64,000 nt of DNA from Amphiura filiformis (Eukaryota > Echinodermata > Ophiuroidea > Amphilepidida > Amphiuridae). The translations under genes and the position numbers were made by a program. The first letter of the stretch is position 1; every line of letters begins with the position of its first letter. Shown piece after piece: positions 34,303-45,599 of the stretch. The stretch covers positions 2,480,001 to 2,544,000 of the forward strand of contig NC_092631.1 of the NCBI RefSeq assembly GCF_039555335.1, given 5' to 3'. The notes below the pieces were generated by a model, which was not told the origin of the DNA, ran no database searches, and was given only the letters and a program-made list of their open reading frames with translations.

Positions 34303-35496
34303 CTAGAGTTGATGTTCCATCACACTTTTACATAGGGTTGAACGTGTGTCTACTGTCTGTCTCTGTATCACTGACACATAATTCTGGCTGTGAGCGGTTA
34401 GATGTTGAGAATAATGAGGTGTAGGATATCTTTTTAGATAGGTGCGCTGCGTATTGCTAGGGTCGGAGTTGCTAGAACGTTTTAGACAACCGAAGCATTG
34501 CGCTAGGCGTTCACGGTGTGTCGAACTAAGGACAAACACCAACCATGGGTTCAAAGTTGAATTTGCTAAAGACATAAAATAACAAAAATGTCGAAACTTG
34601 GTAACGGGCTCACCGTGAAATTCATTCATTGGTTTGAAATGAAACATCAAACTGTATATAAAACTTGGAAGCGAGAATAGACAGAAAAATATTGTAATTG
34701 TGATGGCTATGTAAGCCAGCCTCTTACGCGCTTTCCTTTGTTTCTTATAGGTTTCATTTCGCTGTCTAAATATGTTTGTGCTTGATATGAGAAAGTATGC
34801 CATTTTGGTATAATGTATGGTAACTAACATTAAAGGAATTATGAAGACAATGAGCAATTTACAACATTCAAATATTTGAGCTCTCCTACTGGCTCGCTCT
34901 ACTGTTTGGCAGCTAATGGTGATGTTAAAAATCTCTTTTACCGTTGTGAAATATGTCGTCAAAATCGGTGAAGCAACTATAAACCCTAAAACCCATGCAA
35001 GTATTGCCCAGCATAACGATACACGTATGTTACCAGACTTACGGGAATGCACCCCGTGAACTATCGCTGAATATCGCTCGCGACTCAAAGCGACTAATGA
35101 ATATGCGTAAGCACATTGACAAACTACCGGAACATAATTTCTTAGGGCGCATGGTATCCTACCACTCAACCAGCAAGGGTGTATTTCATGCTCAAATTTG
35201 ATTGGCCCGGTTACCACTATATACAAAAGGTCTGCGATTGCAAGGTTACTGATTAGAATGTTTGGAGCATTCCGCAGAGTTGTGTTCTTCAATATTATGA
35301 TCAACAGGGCTACATTTCCAACAAATCCAAATGCACTAAAAATTACAAACATTACTAGTCGCCAAATAGAGTCTTCTCGAATAGCGCAGATGTGTTTTAA
35401 GATATCGTTCGTGAGGTCGTTATAACTTGTGTTGTCCAACTCGTAACTATATTCGGAAATGTTGTCATCGAATGTGGTGTTATAAAATACCTCCAT
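34303..35496 (-). CDS. Class A GPCR, bombesin/CCHamide/endothelin-receptor-like, copy 2
   Basis: A 397-residue paralogue of the receptor at 12704, with all seven helices and the same landmarks: FVGNVALL (TM1), LAIADLL (TM2), Cys in IPCAL, ALSRERYSAIV (TM3), TISCQT (ECL2), FFCLFSLP (TM6), NSTLNPWLV (TM7, again no NPxxY tyrosine), CFGCLK after TM7. N-glycosylation sites NTTF, NISE and NTSY precede TM1. The ATG at 35496 aligns with the start chosen for copy 1, and an acceptor-like CTGCCTCAG lies 18 bp upstream, as there. The cytoplasmic tail differs through linked frame changes: a stretch ending HSQNYVSVIQRQ is read in another frame than copy 1 SRPELCVSDTE before both return to TVDTRS. A giant foldback element begins about 50 bp past the stop, so the 3' end of this transcript must differ from copy 1. 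Confidence 0.9.
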   Translation of the reverse strand: MEVFYNTTFDDNISEYSYELDNTSYNDLTNDILKHICAIREDSIWRLVMFVIFSAFGFVGNVALLIIILKNTTLRNAPNILISNLAIADLLYIVVTGPIKFEHEIHPCWLSGRIPCALRNYVPVVCQCAYAYSLVALSRERYSAIVHGVHSRKSGNIRVSLCWAILAWVLGFIVASPILTTYFTTVKEIFNITISCQTVERASRRAQIFECCKLLIVFIIPLMLVTIHYTKMAYFLISSTNIFRQRNETYKKQRKARKRLAYIAITITIFFCLFSLPSFIYSLMFHFKPMNEFHGEPVTKFRHFCYFMSLANSTLNPWLVFVLSSTHRERLAQCFGCLKRSSNSDPSNTQRTYLKRYPTPHYSQHLTAHSQNYVSVIQRQTVDTRSTLCKSVMEHQL

Positions 35497-35820
35497 TATT
35501 AAAACGATGGTCCACTGAGGCAGAACAAAATGTATATCATCATTTCTTTTTAAATGTGATCTTTGACGATACGTATAACCTATACTTAACTGAGTAACAA
35601 AAATGCGTTTGCTCTGATAAAGAAATCAGAAAAAGTAAGTTTATGACAAAACAGTAGTTAACTCTATCAATATCAATAAGGATCCATTTATCCGTTTCAT
35701 GAAATCAGACGTGCCACTGATGAAATGATAACCATTCCTGTCACGACTTCGAGTCTTCCATAGTGTATAATAAAATAATTCCGGATACCTACAGTTCTGT
35801 CCAATAATGCCTTACTTTAA

Positions 35821-36478
35821 GGGATCTAAACTGAGCGTTTATTGCGTTTCGACAGTATTTTTTGTGGGACATGAGAGCACCTTAGACCTATCGAATTGCA
35901 TTCTGAATACGAAGCATGTCTTTCTGATATCAAATAATTTTCATTTTTTGAAAATCACAATATAATACAAATGTTATGATAAATTATAAAAATTTGATAT
36001 TTTTCAAATTTTGATATATAACAGTCCTCGAAGTAAATTATATAAATCTAATGACATATTTTAAAGTGTATGTAGCAGGAGGAAAAAGCCGACGGTCAAT
36101 TGAAAATTTTGACCTTTCATATTGAAGATATGGGTTTTTTCCCAAAAAGACCTAATTTTTTTTGGTGTTTTGGGGAAAAAAAATCCATATCTTCAATACG
36201 AAAGGTCAAAATTTTCAACTGATCGTCGGCTTTTCATCCCACCTACATACACTTTAAGTATAAATCATCAGATTTATAATGTTCACTTCAAGTACTGTTA
36301 AATATCAAAATATCAATTTTAATGATTTGCCATAAAATGTGTATTAAATTGCGAATTTCAAAAATCAAAATTATTTGATATCAGAATGACATTCTTCGTA
36401 TTCAGAATGCAATTCGATATGTCTGATGTGCTCTAATGTCCCACAATAAATACTGTCCAAACGTTCATACCCCAGCCC
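35821..36478. mobile_element. TTAA-flanked foldback MITE, complete copy (658 bp)
   Basis: TTAA at 35817-35820 and 36479-36482. Arms are inverted over nearly their full length: GTGGGACATGAGAGCACC against GTGCTCTAATGTCCCAC, then CTGATATCAAATAATTTTCA, AACAGTCCTCGAAGTAAA, and GACCTTTCATATTGAAGATA against its inverse at the centre. GPCR copy 1 retains the empty site (AATGCCTGAGTAAGGCAAAA at about 14252). piggyBac-like by target and G-run ends. Confidence 0.9.
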
Positions 36479-36482
36479 TTAA

Positions 36483-38232
36483 CACATCAAGTAAAGTAAA
36501 AGACACAATGGTATAGGCGTAATGATTCTGCTTGTCACACAATTATGACAGAATCCTTGTGAAATCAGATTTTACCATTGATGATAATAATACGTGTAGA
36601 GCATGGGATACAAATAGTTGCAGATATCAACAGTTTTGTTCAACAATACGTTCTTTTTGTGTCGCATAACAATTATATCTGACTTTTCTACTTTCAAACC
36701 GACATTACTTCAGTTTCGTACGTAATCCAATCCAATATTTCAAAACACTTAAGGTACCAAATCAGTCTCCTTCCTCTTAAAGTCCATTGTTATTTTTAAA
36801 GGTACATATCAGATTTTTTTTTCGCCAACCGATGATATTGTACTATAGCAGAGCTGAAAGTTGTTTTTCTCATTCATTTGCAGTATGGGATCACACGTTG
36901 GGGAAAATCTTTCATCAGCAAACTACATAAAAAGTTGACCCAAAAAGACTCACTGACGAAGTTGAAGCCTGCCAAAATCGAAAATTTTACACTAGAAGAC
37001 TCAATTTCGCGCCTACGTTTAACACCCAGATTAAGACAAGATATAATATAGTATCAAGCATTGTGGTTTTCTCCTGATATTTGTTGAAAAATGAAAATCA
37101 TTGCTTTTCATTTGGCAGAGAAAATTTATCTTAACGTGAAGAGGTGTAGCACACAATTTTGCTCATTTCAACACCGAATTCGATCGGGTTCCAATGCAAA
37201 AATTAAATGAATGAGTGAGCCTTGTATTACAATAGCCAGCGAGTGAATGAGTGCAAAAGCTCTGTGTGTGCAGGTACGTTTTAGATGTTGATAACATTAC
37301 AGTCTCGATAATATACCAGGGTCGTTCATAATAACTTTGGTTATGTAAATGGTAGCTTCATCAAATTTAACATGATTATACATTTAAATGTCACCTACTA
37401 TGTTGGTTTGGTGGAGGCGGAGAATGTATATTGCTATCATATCAATTATTCTTAGCACAGCGTCATTGCCGTTATTGTATGGAGTATATATTAGACTGGT
37501 TCTATTTTGGAAATAATGTGCTTATTTAAGCATCAAGCGGCAAGTTTGCGCAAAAGCTGGCAACCAAACTATTTTGGTTAATCCGGGTATGCTGAATTCA
37601 AACATTTGTCTGCCAAGCTAAATTTATATTGGAACCCCGTGACCCTAAAAAAGACCCCAAACCCCCTACATACTCATACAGGGGGCAAAAATTAAACATA
37701 CTCCAAATTCATTAAAAACATGTCAAATTATTTGTTTTTATCTAAGGTTCACAAAAATGTAACATATTTGCGCGTAGGACACATAGTTACCAAGCTTTGA
37801 GGCTCAAAAGGTCCAAGGTCAATTTGCATGTTATACAGGGGTGAAAAATGTAAGGTGCTCCGATTTTCGTAAAAATTGGTGCAATCTGTTCCTCAAGGTC
37901 AAAAATTCAGAAAAGACTAGTTTTTACTATCTGCGATGTTATTTCAGAACATAGATGATAAATAAATAAAAATTCCATTGAATCATATGGAATCCAACAT
38001 ATCTTTGACTCATTGCCGTGACACTATGCTAACTAGACATCGCAGATAGTGCAAACTATTCTTTTTCTGAAACCTCTAAGCTAGGCGAACAATTTGCCTC
38101 AACTTTTACAAAACTTGGAGCAACTGTGACTTTTGACCCATACACAATAAGCAAATCGACCTGTGACCTGTTGTGCCCCATAACTTCTTAACGATAGGAT
38201 CCACGTTAGGCCAGAACTATAATTTGACGTGT
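36483..38232. other. Non-coding stretch, partly GPCR-unit 5' flank
   Basis: 36483-36670 and 36690-37360 continue the duplication with 14260-14430 and 16747-17060. The remainder (37370-38230) is AT-rich with two short ACCCC/GGGG patches and no recognisable gene or inverted repeat. Confidence 0.5.
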
Positions 38233-38236
38233 TTAA

Positions 38237-38845
38237 GGGACGGGGTATGAATGTTTGGACAGTATTTATTGTGGGACATTAGAGCACATCAGACATATCG
38301 AATTGAATTCTGAATACGAAGAATGTCCTTCTGATATCAAATAATTTTGACACACATTACACATTTTATGGCAAATCATTAAAAATTGATATTTTTGATA
38401 TTTAACAGTACTCGAAGTAAACTTTATACAACTGATGATTTATACTTGAAGTGTATGTAGGTGGGATGAAAAGCCGACGATCAATTGAAAATTTTGACCT
38501 TTCGTATTAGGTCTTTTGGGGGAAAAAATCCATATCTTCAATATGAAAGGTCCAAATTTTCAATTGATCGTCGGCTTTTCCTCCCAGCTACATACACTTT
38601 AAGAATGTATCATTAGATTTATAGAATTTACTTCGAGGACTGTTATATATCAAAAATGTGAAAAATATCAAATTTTAATAATTTGTCATAAAATTTGTAT
38701 TATATCGTGAATATCAAAAAATATAAATTATTTGATATCAGAAAGACATTCTGCGTATTCAGAATGCAATTCGATATGTCTGATGTGCTCTCATGCCCCA
38801 CAAAAAAATACTGTCCTAACGCTCAAAACGCTCATTCCAGATCCC
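38237..38845. mobile_element. TTAA-family foldback MITE, second complete copy (609 bp)
   Basis: Left end GGGACGGGGTATGAATGTTT after TTAA (38233-38236). Right end CATTCCAGATCCC before TTAT, a one-base change from TTAA. The arms are inverted as in 35821-36478, with a shorter centre. Confidence 0.85.
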
Positions 38846-38849
38846 TTAT

Positions 38850-40310
38850 GGTGTCATTGGAATAAAATTGACTTTTGCCCCTTATACAATCCTATGGGGT
38901 CATTGAGGGAGCTTTTTGAGGATCATAGTCTCAAAATATTGTTTGGCAGACAACATATTCGAGTTCAGCTTACCCAAATTAACAAAAATAAGCTGGTTGC
39001 CAACTGTTACGCAAACTTGCCGCTAGGAACGCGATTTTTCCAAAATGGAAAGTCTATATGTTGCGTGTTGTTTTGTGACGTATCATGTATATACAATAAA
39101 TAAAGGTAGAGCGCCCTGCTCGCCGAACCGATGAGTCGTCTGCTCAAGGTTGCTTCTTGCCGGTTCTTTATAAATCAAACCATGAATTGCCCGCTATGAA
39201 ATAAAACACGGTTCCAAAAGCGCACCACAATTATCAAATTAGCCAAGAGATCTACTCTTTTGTGCATAGATACATAGTTGAGCAATTTCTGTATTTATAC
39301 GCATTAACATTTTCCAGTGTATATCCTCATTTTATGTAATTATTGCTAAATTAAAGCCATATTATAACATTTGCTATTGAGGACGCCCTCACTGATTTTT
39401 TAAAATTCATTTTTTACACGATTATATTGTACTTTATTAAACCAATATACCCTGCAAAAATCAAGACTCTAGGTGCTGTAGTTTTGTGAAAATCCGAGAT
39501 TTTGAATAAAGCGCCGGAACCGGCGTCTTATTATTACGATGGAATTATTAGTCGAACGCATACACGATGTTCATAACACACAGTCATGCCAGTACGTTAC
39601 ATGGCATGCGGGACGGTGATCTACATTAACAAAGGGTCGTACCACAACATGACCGAAGGAGTGGTACGTATTGGCGACATACGCGCTGGTAGTAAATTCC
39701 AATTTTCTTTGCTTTGCCGTAGTTGTTCGGCTCAAAAATAAAGGGGATATATCTGACAGTAAAAACTAACATTTTATGTCAAAGAAATGCTAATCTATTT
39801 TGTATGATAATGTTATAATATTGCTTTAAAGGGATGCGACCACATCCTAAATCTAGTATAATCTAATTCTTGAGGTCAAATTTGGGCAAAAATGCTAAGT
39901 GTTTTGCTCGCAGAAGAGGCATGTCACGTGAATATATATTACAGTACAGTGGATATAACTGCTTTTTCAATTTTTATACTTTTTGAAAACGTTAGGAGAT
40001 TGAGTTACCGGGATATTCCCACTAGAAAGTATTCTTTTGTTTTTATGGTATAATCTGATCTATTGTTTTATGAAATAACCTTTGGGGTGACGAGGAATGT
40101 CTGTATGAAGTGCAAAATCAGTTTTCAGATTTGAGGGCATAAAATGAAAACGTGCGATTAGAGGTTGATATGATTAGAGAGATTTAATTGAGTTTGGTTC
40201 CAAATGTCACCACATTCATTAAAAGACAAATGAGTCTCGTTAGTTGATATAAGCTTTGCTAGAAATATGCAGAAGTTATGACACATATTTGGTTCCAAAT
40301 GTCAGCACAT
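38850..40310. other. Non-coding stretch, nothing recognised
   Basis: The 123-codon ORF at 38732-39103 starts inside the MITE end and shows no domain, so I do not call it. The rest has no supportable feature. Confidence 0.45.
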
Positions 40311-40318
40311 GAGAAACA

Positions 40319-40725
40319 TAAATAATAATAATAACAATAATAATAATAATAATAATAATAATGTAGCGTATTTATACCGCGCAAAAATCATCAAAAATAT
40401 CTTTTTTGTTTGTTTGTTTGTTCGTTTTATTTCTTCTTTAACCTGGGACACTCAATCAGTTGAAACCACAATTAATCATCTGTTCTTCCTTGAGGCCCAG
40501 AGATCTCAGGGCGCGAAAAGAAAAAAAGAACCAAAGGACACACAGTGAAACACAGTGAAACACAGTGAAACACAAAAACCCTTAGGAATCAGGGAAGGCA
40601 TGTTGGAAAAAATGAGTTTTTAGACTACATTTGAATTGAGCAAGAGAAGTGATATTGCGGATGTTGTTGGGAAGGGAATTCCAAGCTACAGGGGCAGCAT
40701 TAAAAGAAAAAACGAATCTTGTTAA
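40319..40725 (-). mobile_element. Antisense retroposon 3' part with (AAT)n tail
   Basis: An (AAT)n run at 40321-40362 is followed by GTAGCGTATTTATACCGCGC, then sequence ending GAATTCCAAGCTACAGGGGC and AGCATTAAAAGAAA. On the minus strand this reads as a LINE/SINE-type 3' region finishing in an ATT microsatellite. It contains three tandem copies of AGTGAAACAC (40545-40575). Class inferred from layout only. Confidence 0.5.
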
Positions 40726-41077
40726 TTAGCATATAAGCTATGCTATAGAAATTCAAAGTATGTAGAAATCATGACATACGAGGCACAGTCAATATATTCC
40801 CGCAACTATTATTGATCTCCGCTCAAGCATGACTTTGATGACTGTTACTTATATGACAAACACAAGTTTGCATATTGAAAGGTTTATATACAAAAACGAT
40901 TCTCTTATAAACCATCTACGCACAGTTTCCACCTCGATACACCTGAGCACACATTTTCGTCCAAGACCTTCCAAGCAGAGAACAGCAAGCAGTGAATTGT
41001 CTCCATCACAGTCTTTGATTACACTAGAATGCATAGCATATGAGCTGTGGAGCTTCTAGCTGGAAATGGGCCTCTGT

Positions 41078-41365
41078 AATTGGTTTTTGTCGAAACCTCA
41101 AATGTTCCCTTCATACAATCAGAATTTTTTTTATATCAAACGAAAGCTAACACTTCCCCCTAAAAACAACAGCCCAGCAAACAGAAAAACGTTTTAAAAA
41201 CGTTTTAAATAAGTTATATTTTGGCTTTTGGTTTAGGTAAAAACGTGTTAATAACATTAAAATGCCGGGTTATATAATTGGTTTTTGTCGAAACCTCAAA
41301 TGTTCCCTTCATACAATCAGAATTTTTTTATATCAAACGAAAGCTAACACTTCCCCCTAAAAACA
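41078..41365. repeat. 87-bp direct repeats bracketing a partial AACGTT element
   Basis: ATTGGTTTTTGTCGAAACCT ... TTCCCCCTAAAAACA occurs at 41079-41168 and again at 41277-41365, almost unchanged. Between them 41170-41276 is the left half of the element that begins at 41918 (CAGCCCAGCAAACAGAAAAA and onward to GCCGGGTTATATAA), without its right half. Confidence 0.85.
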
Positions 41366-41917
41366 CTTTTCGTCACTAGGTCAACAGATAACGCAATTCA
41401 ATGTTATAGCAAGGCGAATGTGGTAAATCTGTTGAAAACTACCTATCCAAGCACATTTTTGACCAAAATGTAGGTTTTAAAAGTCAAAATCTCAGGTGTT
41501 CCTTACAATATTTGTCAAATTTTATGTCATTAAATGAAACATCACACTTATATTGTCCATACACTGCGTCACTAGAATGGTCAATGGCCAGTTCTCTTTA
41601 AATCTTGTGCAAAAAGTGACTATTTTCGCCTGTTTTGTCATACGGTTGTAACTTCAATCAACTATGGCTTTGCTAAAGAGCGCTTACAAATTGATATGTA
41701 TCTTTTTCTTTCAAAACACCCAACAGTTATTATTAGAGTACCTTGCATTACGTAATCTCATTTGCATAAAGCCATTGTACAAAGAGCTCAAATAGGAAGA
41801 AATGTTTGCGAATTCACCACCGGGACCTCCCTTTTTAATAATCAGTAATTACCTAATCGAACTAATCTTGCTATCTCTTATTATGTAAAGAACAATGGAT
41901 GATAAAGCCTATTCAAC

Positions 41918-42612
41918 AGCCCAGCAAACAGAAAAACGTTTTAAAAACGTTTTAAATAAGTTATATTTTGGCTTTTGGTTTAGGTAAAAACGTTTTAATA
42001 ACATTAAAATGCCGGATTATATAAAGGTCATGATAACGTTTTAAAACGTTTTGTATGAAAACACACTACAACAATATTTTTAAATGTTTTCAAAAATGTT
42101 ATTGTAAACTATTTTTTAAACATTTTAACACATTAAAATATTTTGTCAATACTTAAATAACATAATGTTAAAATATTTGAACCCAGCAAACACAGAAATG
42201 TTTTTAAAATGTTTTTTCTCAAAACATTTTAATAACATTTAAATGTCGGGTTATATAAAGGTCATGAAAATGTTTTTAAAATGTTATTGCAAATATTTTG
42301 GGCAAACATTTTTCGCCAAATATTTTGTCAACCCTAAAATAACATTCTGTTTAGAATGTTTTGTATCAAGTTTTGAAGAATGTTTTTGGAATGTTATCAA
42401 AACGTTTTATACCCTTTATATAACCCGACATTTAAACATTGTCTGTAAAACATTTTTGTTTGCTGAGCAGTAGATTATCAAAAATGTTTTTTAAGGTTAT
42501 GAAACCGTTTTATACTCTTAATATACCCTTTATATAACCCGACATTTAAACGTTTTCTGACAACCTTTTATAACCTTTTGCGAATGATGTCGAAAACGTT
42601 TTGTGTTTGCTG
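41918..42612. mobile_element. Cluster of AACGTT-rich, CAGCAAACA-ended elements
   Basis: Two or three overlapping copies. CAGCAAACAGAAAAACG starts at 41923 and CAGCAAACACAGAAATG at 42183. TTATATAACCCGACATTTAA occurs twice (42417 and 42532) and the final end is AAAACGTTTTGTGTTTGCTG. CAG...CTG termini fit a hAT-like non-autonomous family, but no clean target duplication is seen in the cluster. Confidence 0.65.
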
Positions 42613-42619
42613 TGATGAT

Positions 42620-43350
42620 CCCTTATCTCTAATAAAAATGGTATAAGTCTAAAAAGAGTTTAACATCAGCCTTGTGTTATCGGTCTACCAAATTGCGAAA
42701 CCTCACCAGATTCCATACTTTTATTCTCGGGATATCTGGAATTCTGTAACGATACCTCAATTCGGTTCCTTAATTTCTAAACTATTTTTCAGCCAGTGTC
42801 CATACACTGTTTTGTTTATGCTAATGTCATTACCTTATCAAGGATTCAACTTCGCTAATACACATTTTGTTCTGAAAGACAAAGGTACGAACTTGTATTT
42901 ATCGTAACAGCTTGAGCGGAGATGAGTATATGACCGTCCCTCATATGTTTTGTTAAAGTACTTTGAATTTTCTGTTAATGTTTTGTTATAAAACATTTTG
43001 TTAATGTTTTGTTAATGTTAATTGAATGTACTTTGCATATTATTCATCTTGCACTTTTCTAGTGTATGAGGAAGTATATTAACCTCGTAAATAGTGTGCA
43101 ACTGATCATCACCATGCGGTCTTTGCGATCATGGTGTACTGATTCCACAACATGCGTCGATGTTACATAACAAATATGTAATAAATCTTGAAAGCACTAG
43201 CGATATACTGCAGTGGAGCGATTTAAAACATCTGTTTACGATCTTTTTTTCGAATTGAATGCGGCAGTGATATTAAAACTGCGTGCCTGGTAGTTATAGT
43301 GTTGCACTTTCGGGTCACAAAACGGATTAAAAGTTAGGTTAAACATTGTG
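42620..43350. other. Non-coding stretch, nothing recognised
   Basis: A local run of GTTAATGTTTTGTTA direct repeats lies near 42975-43020. No gene supported. Confidence 0.5.
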
Positions 43351-43354
43351 TTAA

Positions 43355-43790
43355 AAGGGCATTTCGTGATCCACAGCCTCATCCCCCCCACTTTTCTCAA
43401 AAAAAGTTGAGATTTTTATACCACTGGATAACTCTGGCTACATAATGTTTATGTACCAAAAATTTTTTGCAGATTAATTCCTTTAGCAAAAATATCGCCA
43501 AAATTGAATTTCGTTCTGATGAGGCTTAAAGGCATTCCTACAATGCACTACGATTGCGAAATTTGATCACTATAACCTAATTTTAAAGGCAAAGTCCCCA
43601 TTTGTAATTCTGTGGGTATACCAGAACGAAATTACAACACTGGCCTATGGGGCAGTGTAATACACATGATCATGCATAACTCGCGAACGCAAAATCGGAA
43701 TCAACTGAAATTTTGGGAGTAAGCTTTTTCGTGGATATCTACTGAAAAATGTCATAAAAAGAGGATGCTAGGATCACAAAATTCTCCTTT
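43355..43790. mobile_element. Probable TTAA-target MITE
   Basis: Left end AAGGGCATTTCGTGATCC after TTAA (43351-43354). Right end GGATCACAAAATTCTCCTTT followed by ACG. The ends are inverted with a few mismatches, and the right TTAA is decayed. About 436 bp, non-coding. Confidence 0.55.
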
Positions 43791-44409
43791 ACGCATTATG
43801 AAACTTTTTTTTATCTTTCGACAGCCATGGTGTTACTGTCTATTATTTATTCAACATTTCCACACAAAAGACAGATGGCTGATTTTCTGACAAAACTTTT
43901 TAAACCAAAAGGACAAAACAGAACGAACACAAACAACACAAAACAACAATGACAAAGACAAGAGGACAATTTCCCCATGTTATTTTCACCAACTGTAGAA
44001 TGAGGAAAATAAATATGAAAATAAATAAATTTAAAAGAGAGGAAGTGCAATTAAAAACAGATTGGCAGGCTAATTGACCTCAATCCTCCTTAAGGTCAAA
44101 TGTAAATGTAAATTTCTTAGAATATTTCTTTGTCGAAGATTCCTTGTCAATTTGCCTAGAATTGTTTTTTTTTTTTTTTTGCATTGTATATGCTTAACGA
44201 CTATCGTTCGCCATTTGCACATTTCGTTACTGTGTCACGAAATGGTCAATTGCCATGTACAGTGTAGCATGACGTGTCTATTCGGGGTTTTTGATTAATT
44301 TGAATACTAGTAATACTAATGACTTGGATATGAATCCATGTTGTATCAACATTCTCAGTGATATTGACTTACCTCAGCAACTTCAAACTTCAAGTGCACT
44401 AACTAAAGT

Positions 44410-44869
44410 CTACACAAAAAGTAACGCAGCTGTTATAAATACACCTATAGTTTAGGAATTAGTAGTTGTTTTCACAATATTACAACATAGAAAGAAGGAT
44501 GGTGTATTTACGCGCATTTTGATACCCCATTTGTCTATTGTCATTCAACATTAACAACACAGAAGTGCTTTTAAAGAAAAATACCCGGGTTTAAAAGTTG
44601 CAGTTTACATCGATCAATGGTTATTATGCAAGCATTGTAGCACGTAAAATAATCATTGCTTGCATAATAACCATTGATCGATGTAAACTGCAACTTTTAA
44701 ACCCGGGTATTTTTCTTTAAAAGCACTTCTGTGTTGTTAATGTTGAATGACAAATGAGCGTAAATAAATCATCCATCCCTCTATGTTGAAATATTGTGGA
44801 AACAATTATTAGTTCTAAAGCTATAGGTGTTTTTATGACAGCTGCGTTACTTTTTGTGTCGTCTTTACA
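44410..44869. mobile_element. Palindromic element with a perfect 95-bp inverted core
   Basis: 44540-44634 and 44657-44751 are exact reverse complements (95 of 95), separated by 22 bases. Outside these, 44410-44539 and 44752-44869 remain inverted but imperfect: ACACAAAAAGTAACGCAGCT at the left tip, AGCTGCGTTACTTTTTGTGT at the right. The outer ends may be the original terminal repeats; the superfamily is unclear. It adjoins a decayed coding relic. Confidence 0.9.
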
Positions 44870-45560
44870 TGGACTCTGCCCGGTCTCTCCACCTTGTGCT
44901 GATCTTTCACTGTTCTGATAGGGTTCCCTCGATATGTAATGTATCAACCACAAAATCAACTCTGACTTCCTTCAGTCATTGCCATAGACAAAATTGTACT
45001 GGAAATATCTCAAAAAGTTGTTTGGTAACCCTTTACTCTTTGACCCTTTACTCCATCGGTCACAAAAGCAGAATGTTCTGGGAATTGACATAACACTGTC
45101 ATAATCTTCTGCAAATTTATGGCTCAGGCAGTTTTGTTAGTCTCCCTGTGTAATTTGTCTGGTATTGACAGGAACCACCAAGGCAATAACCCCAGTGGAA
45201 GAGAGAGAATTTCTTCCACTTGCAAACTGCGCCGTTATACCATAACTATCTTGCTGCCAAACGGAGATCTATCTGTTTTGTAGATGATTTCCTTCCCACG
45301 TGATTAAAAAACTTTCTTCTTACTCATATTGGTCTTCAGCTGATGGAATTTCTTTGCTGGCGGGTCTTTCGCTAATCTCTCTCATCCTTGAAGGTGGAAT
45401 AGATTTGCTCTCCAATCTCATACGCCATCATCAGATCAGAGTCAATTATCTGGGGCTTTCATTGCTGTAGAGATCCTTGTGAGGTCCTGCTTTTCTGAGA
45501 ATGAGTTGATCCAATCTTGGATGAGGCTGATGACAGGCAACTGACACTGCTTCCTAATCA
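44870..45560 (-). pseudogene. Decayed coding relic of an unnamed invertebrate family
   Basis: Reading the minus strand across several frames gives coherent blocks in order: MIRKQCQLPVISLIQDW, LPLGLLPWW, FPEHSAFVTDGVKGQRV, ILSMAMTEGSQS, VDFVVDTLHIEG, REPYQNSERSAQGGETGQ. They are separated by stops and frameshifts. The last three resemble a pattern I remember from large uncharacterised invertebrate proteins ('ALSMVL-x-EG-x-x-S-x-RIDVVFDVY-x-x-x-SIKNAER-x-x-RG'). I cannot name the family. The relic ends where the palindromic element begins. It is probably a dead mobile or repeated gene. Confidence 0.4.
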
Positions 45561-45599
45561 TTTTAGATCATTTAGATCTGCATGGTAGAGTTCTGGTTT

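Noticed and set aside
38732..39103. 123-residue plus ORF
   Set aside because: The first 30 codons are the end of a TTAA foldback MITE; the remainder shows no domain or splice signals.
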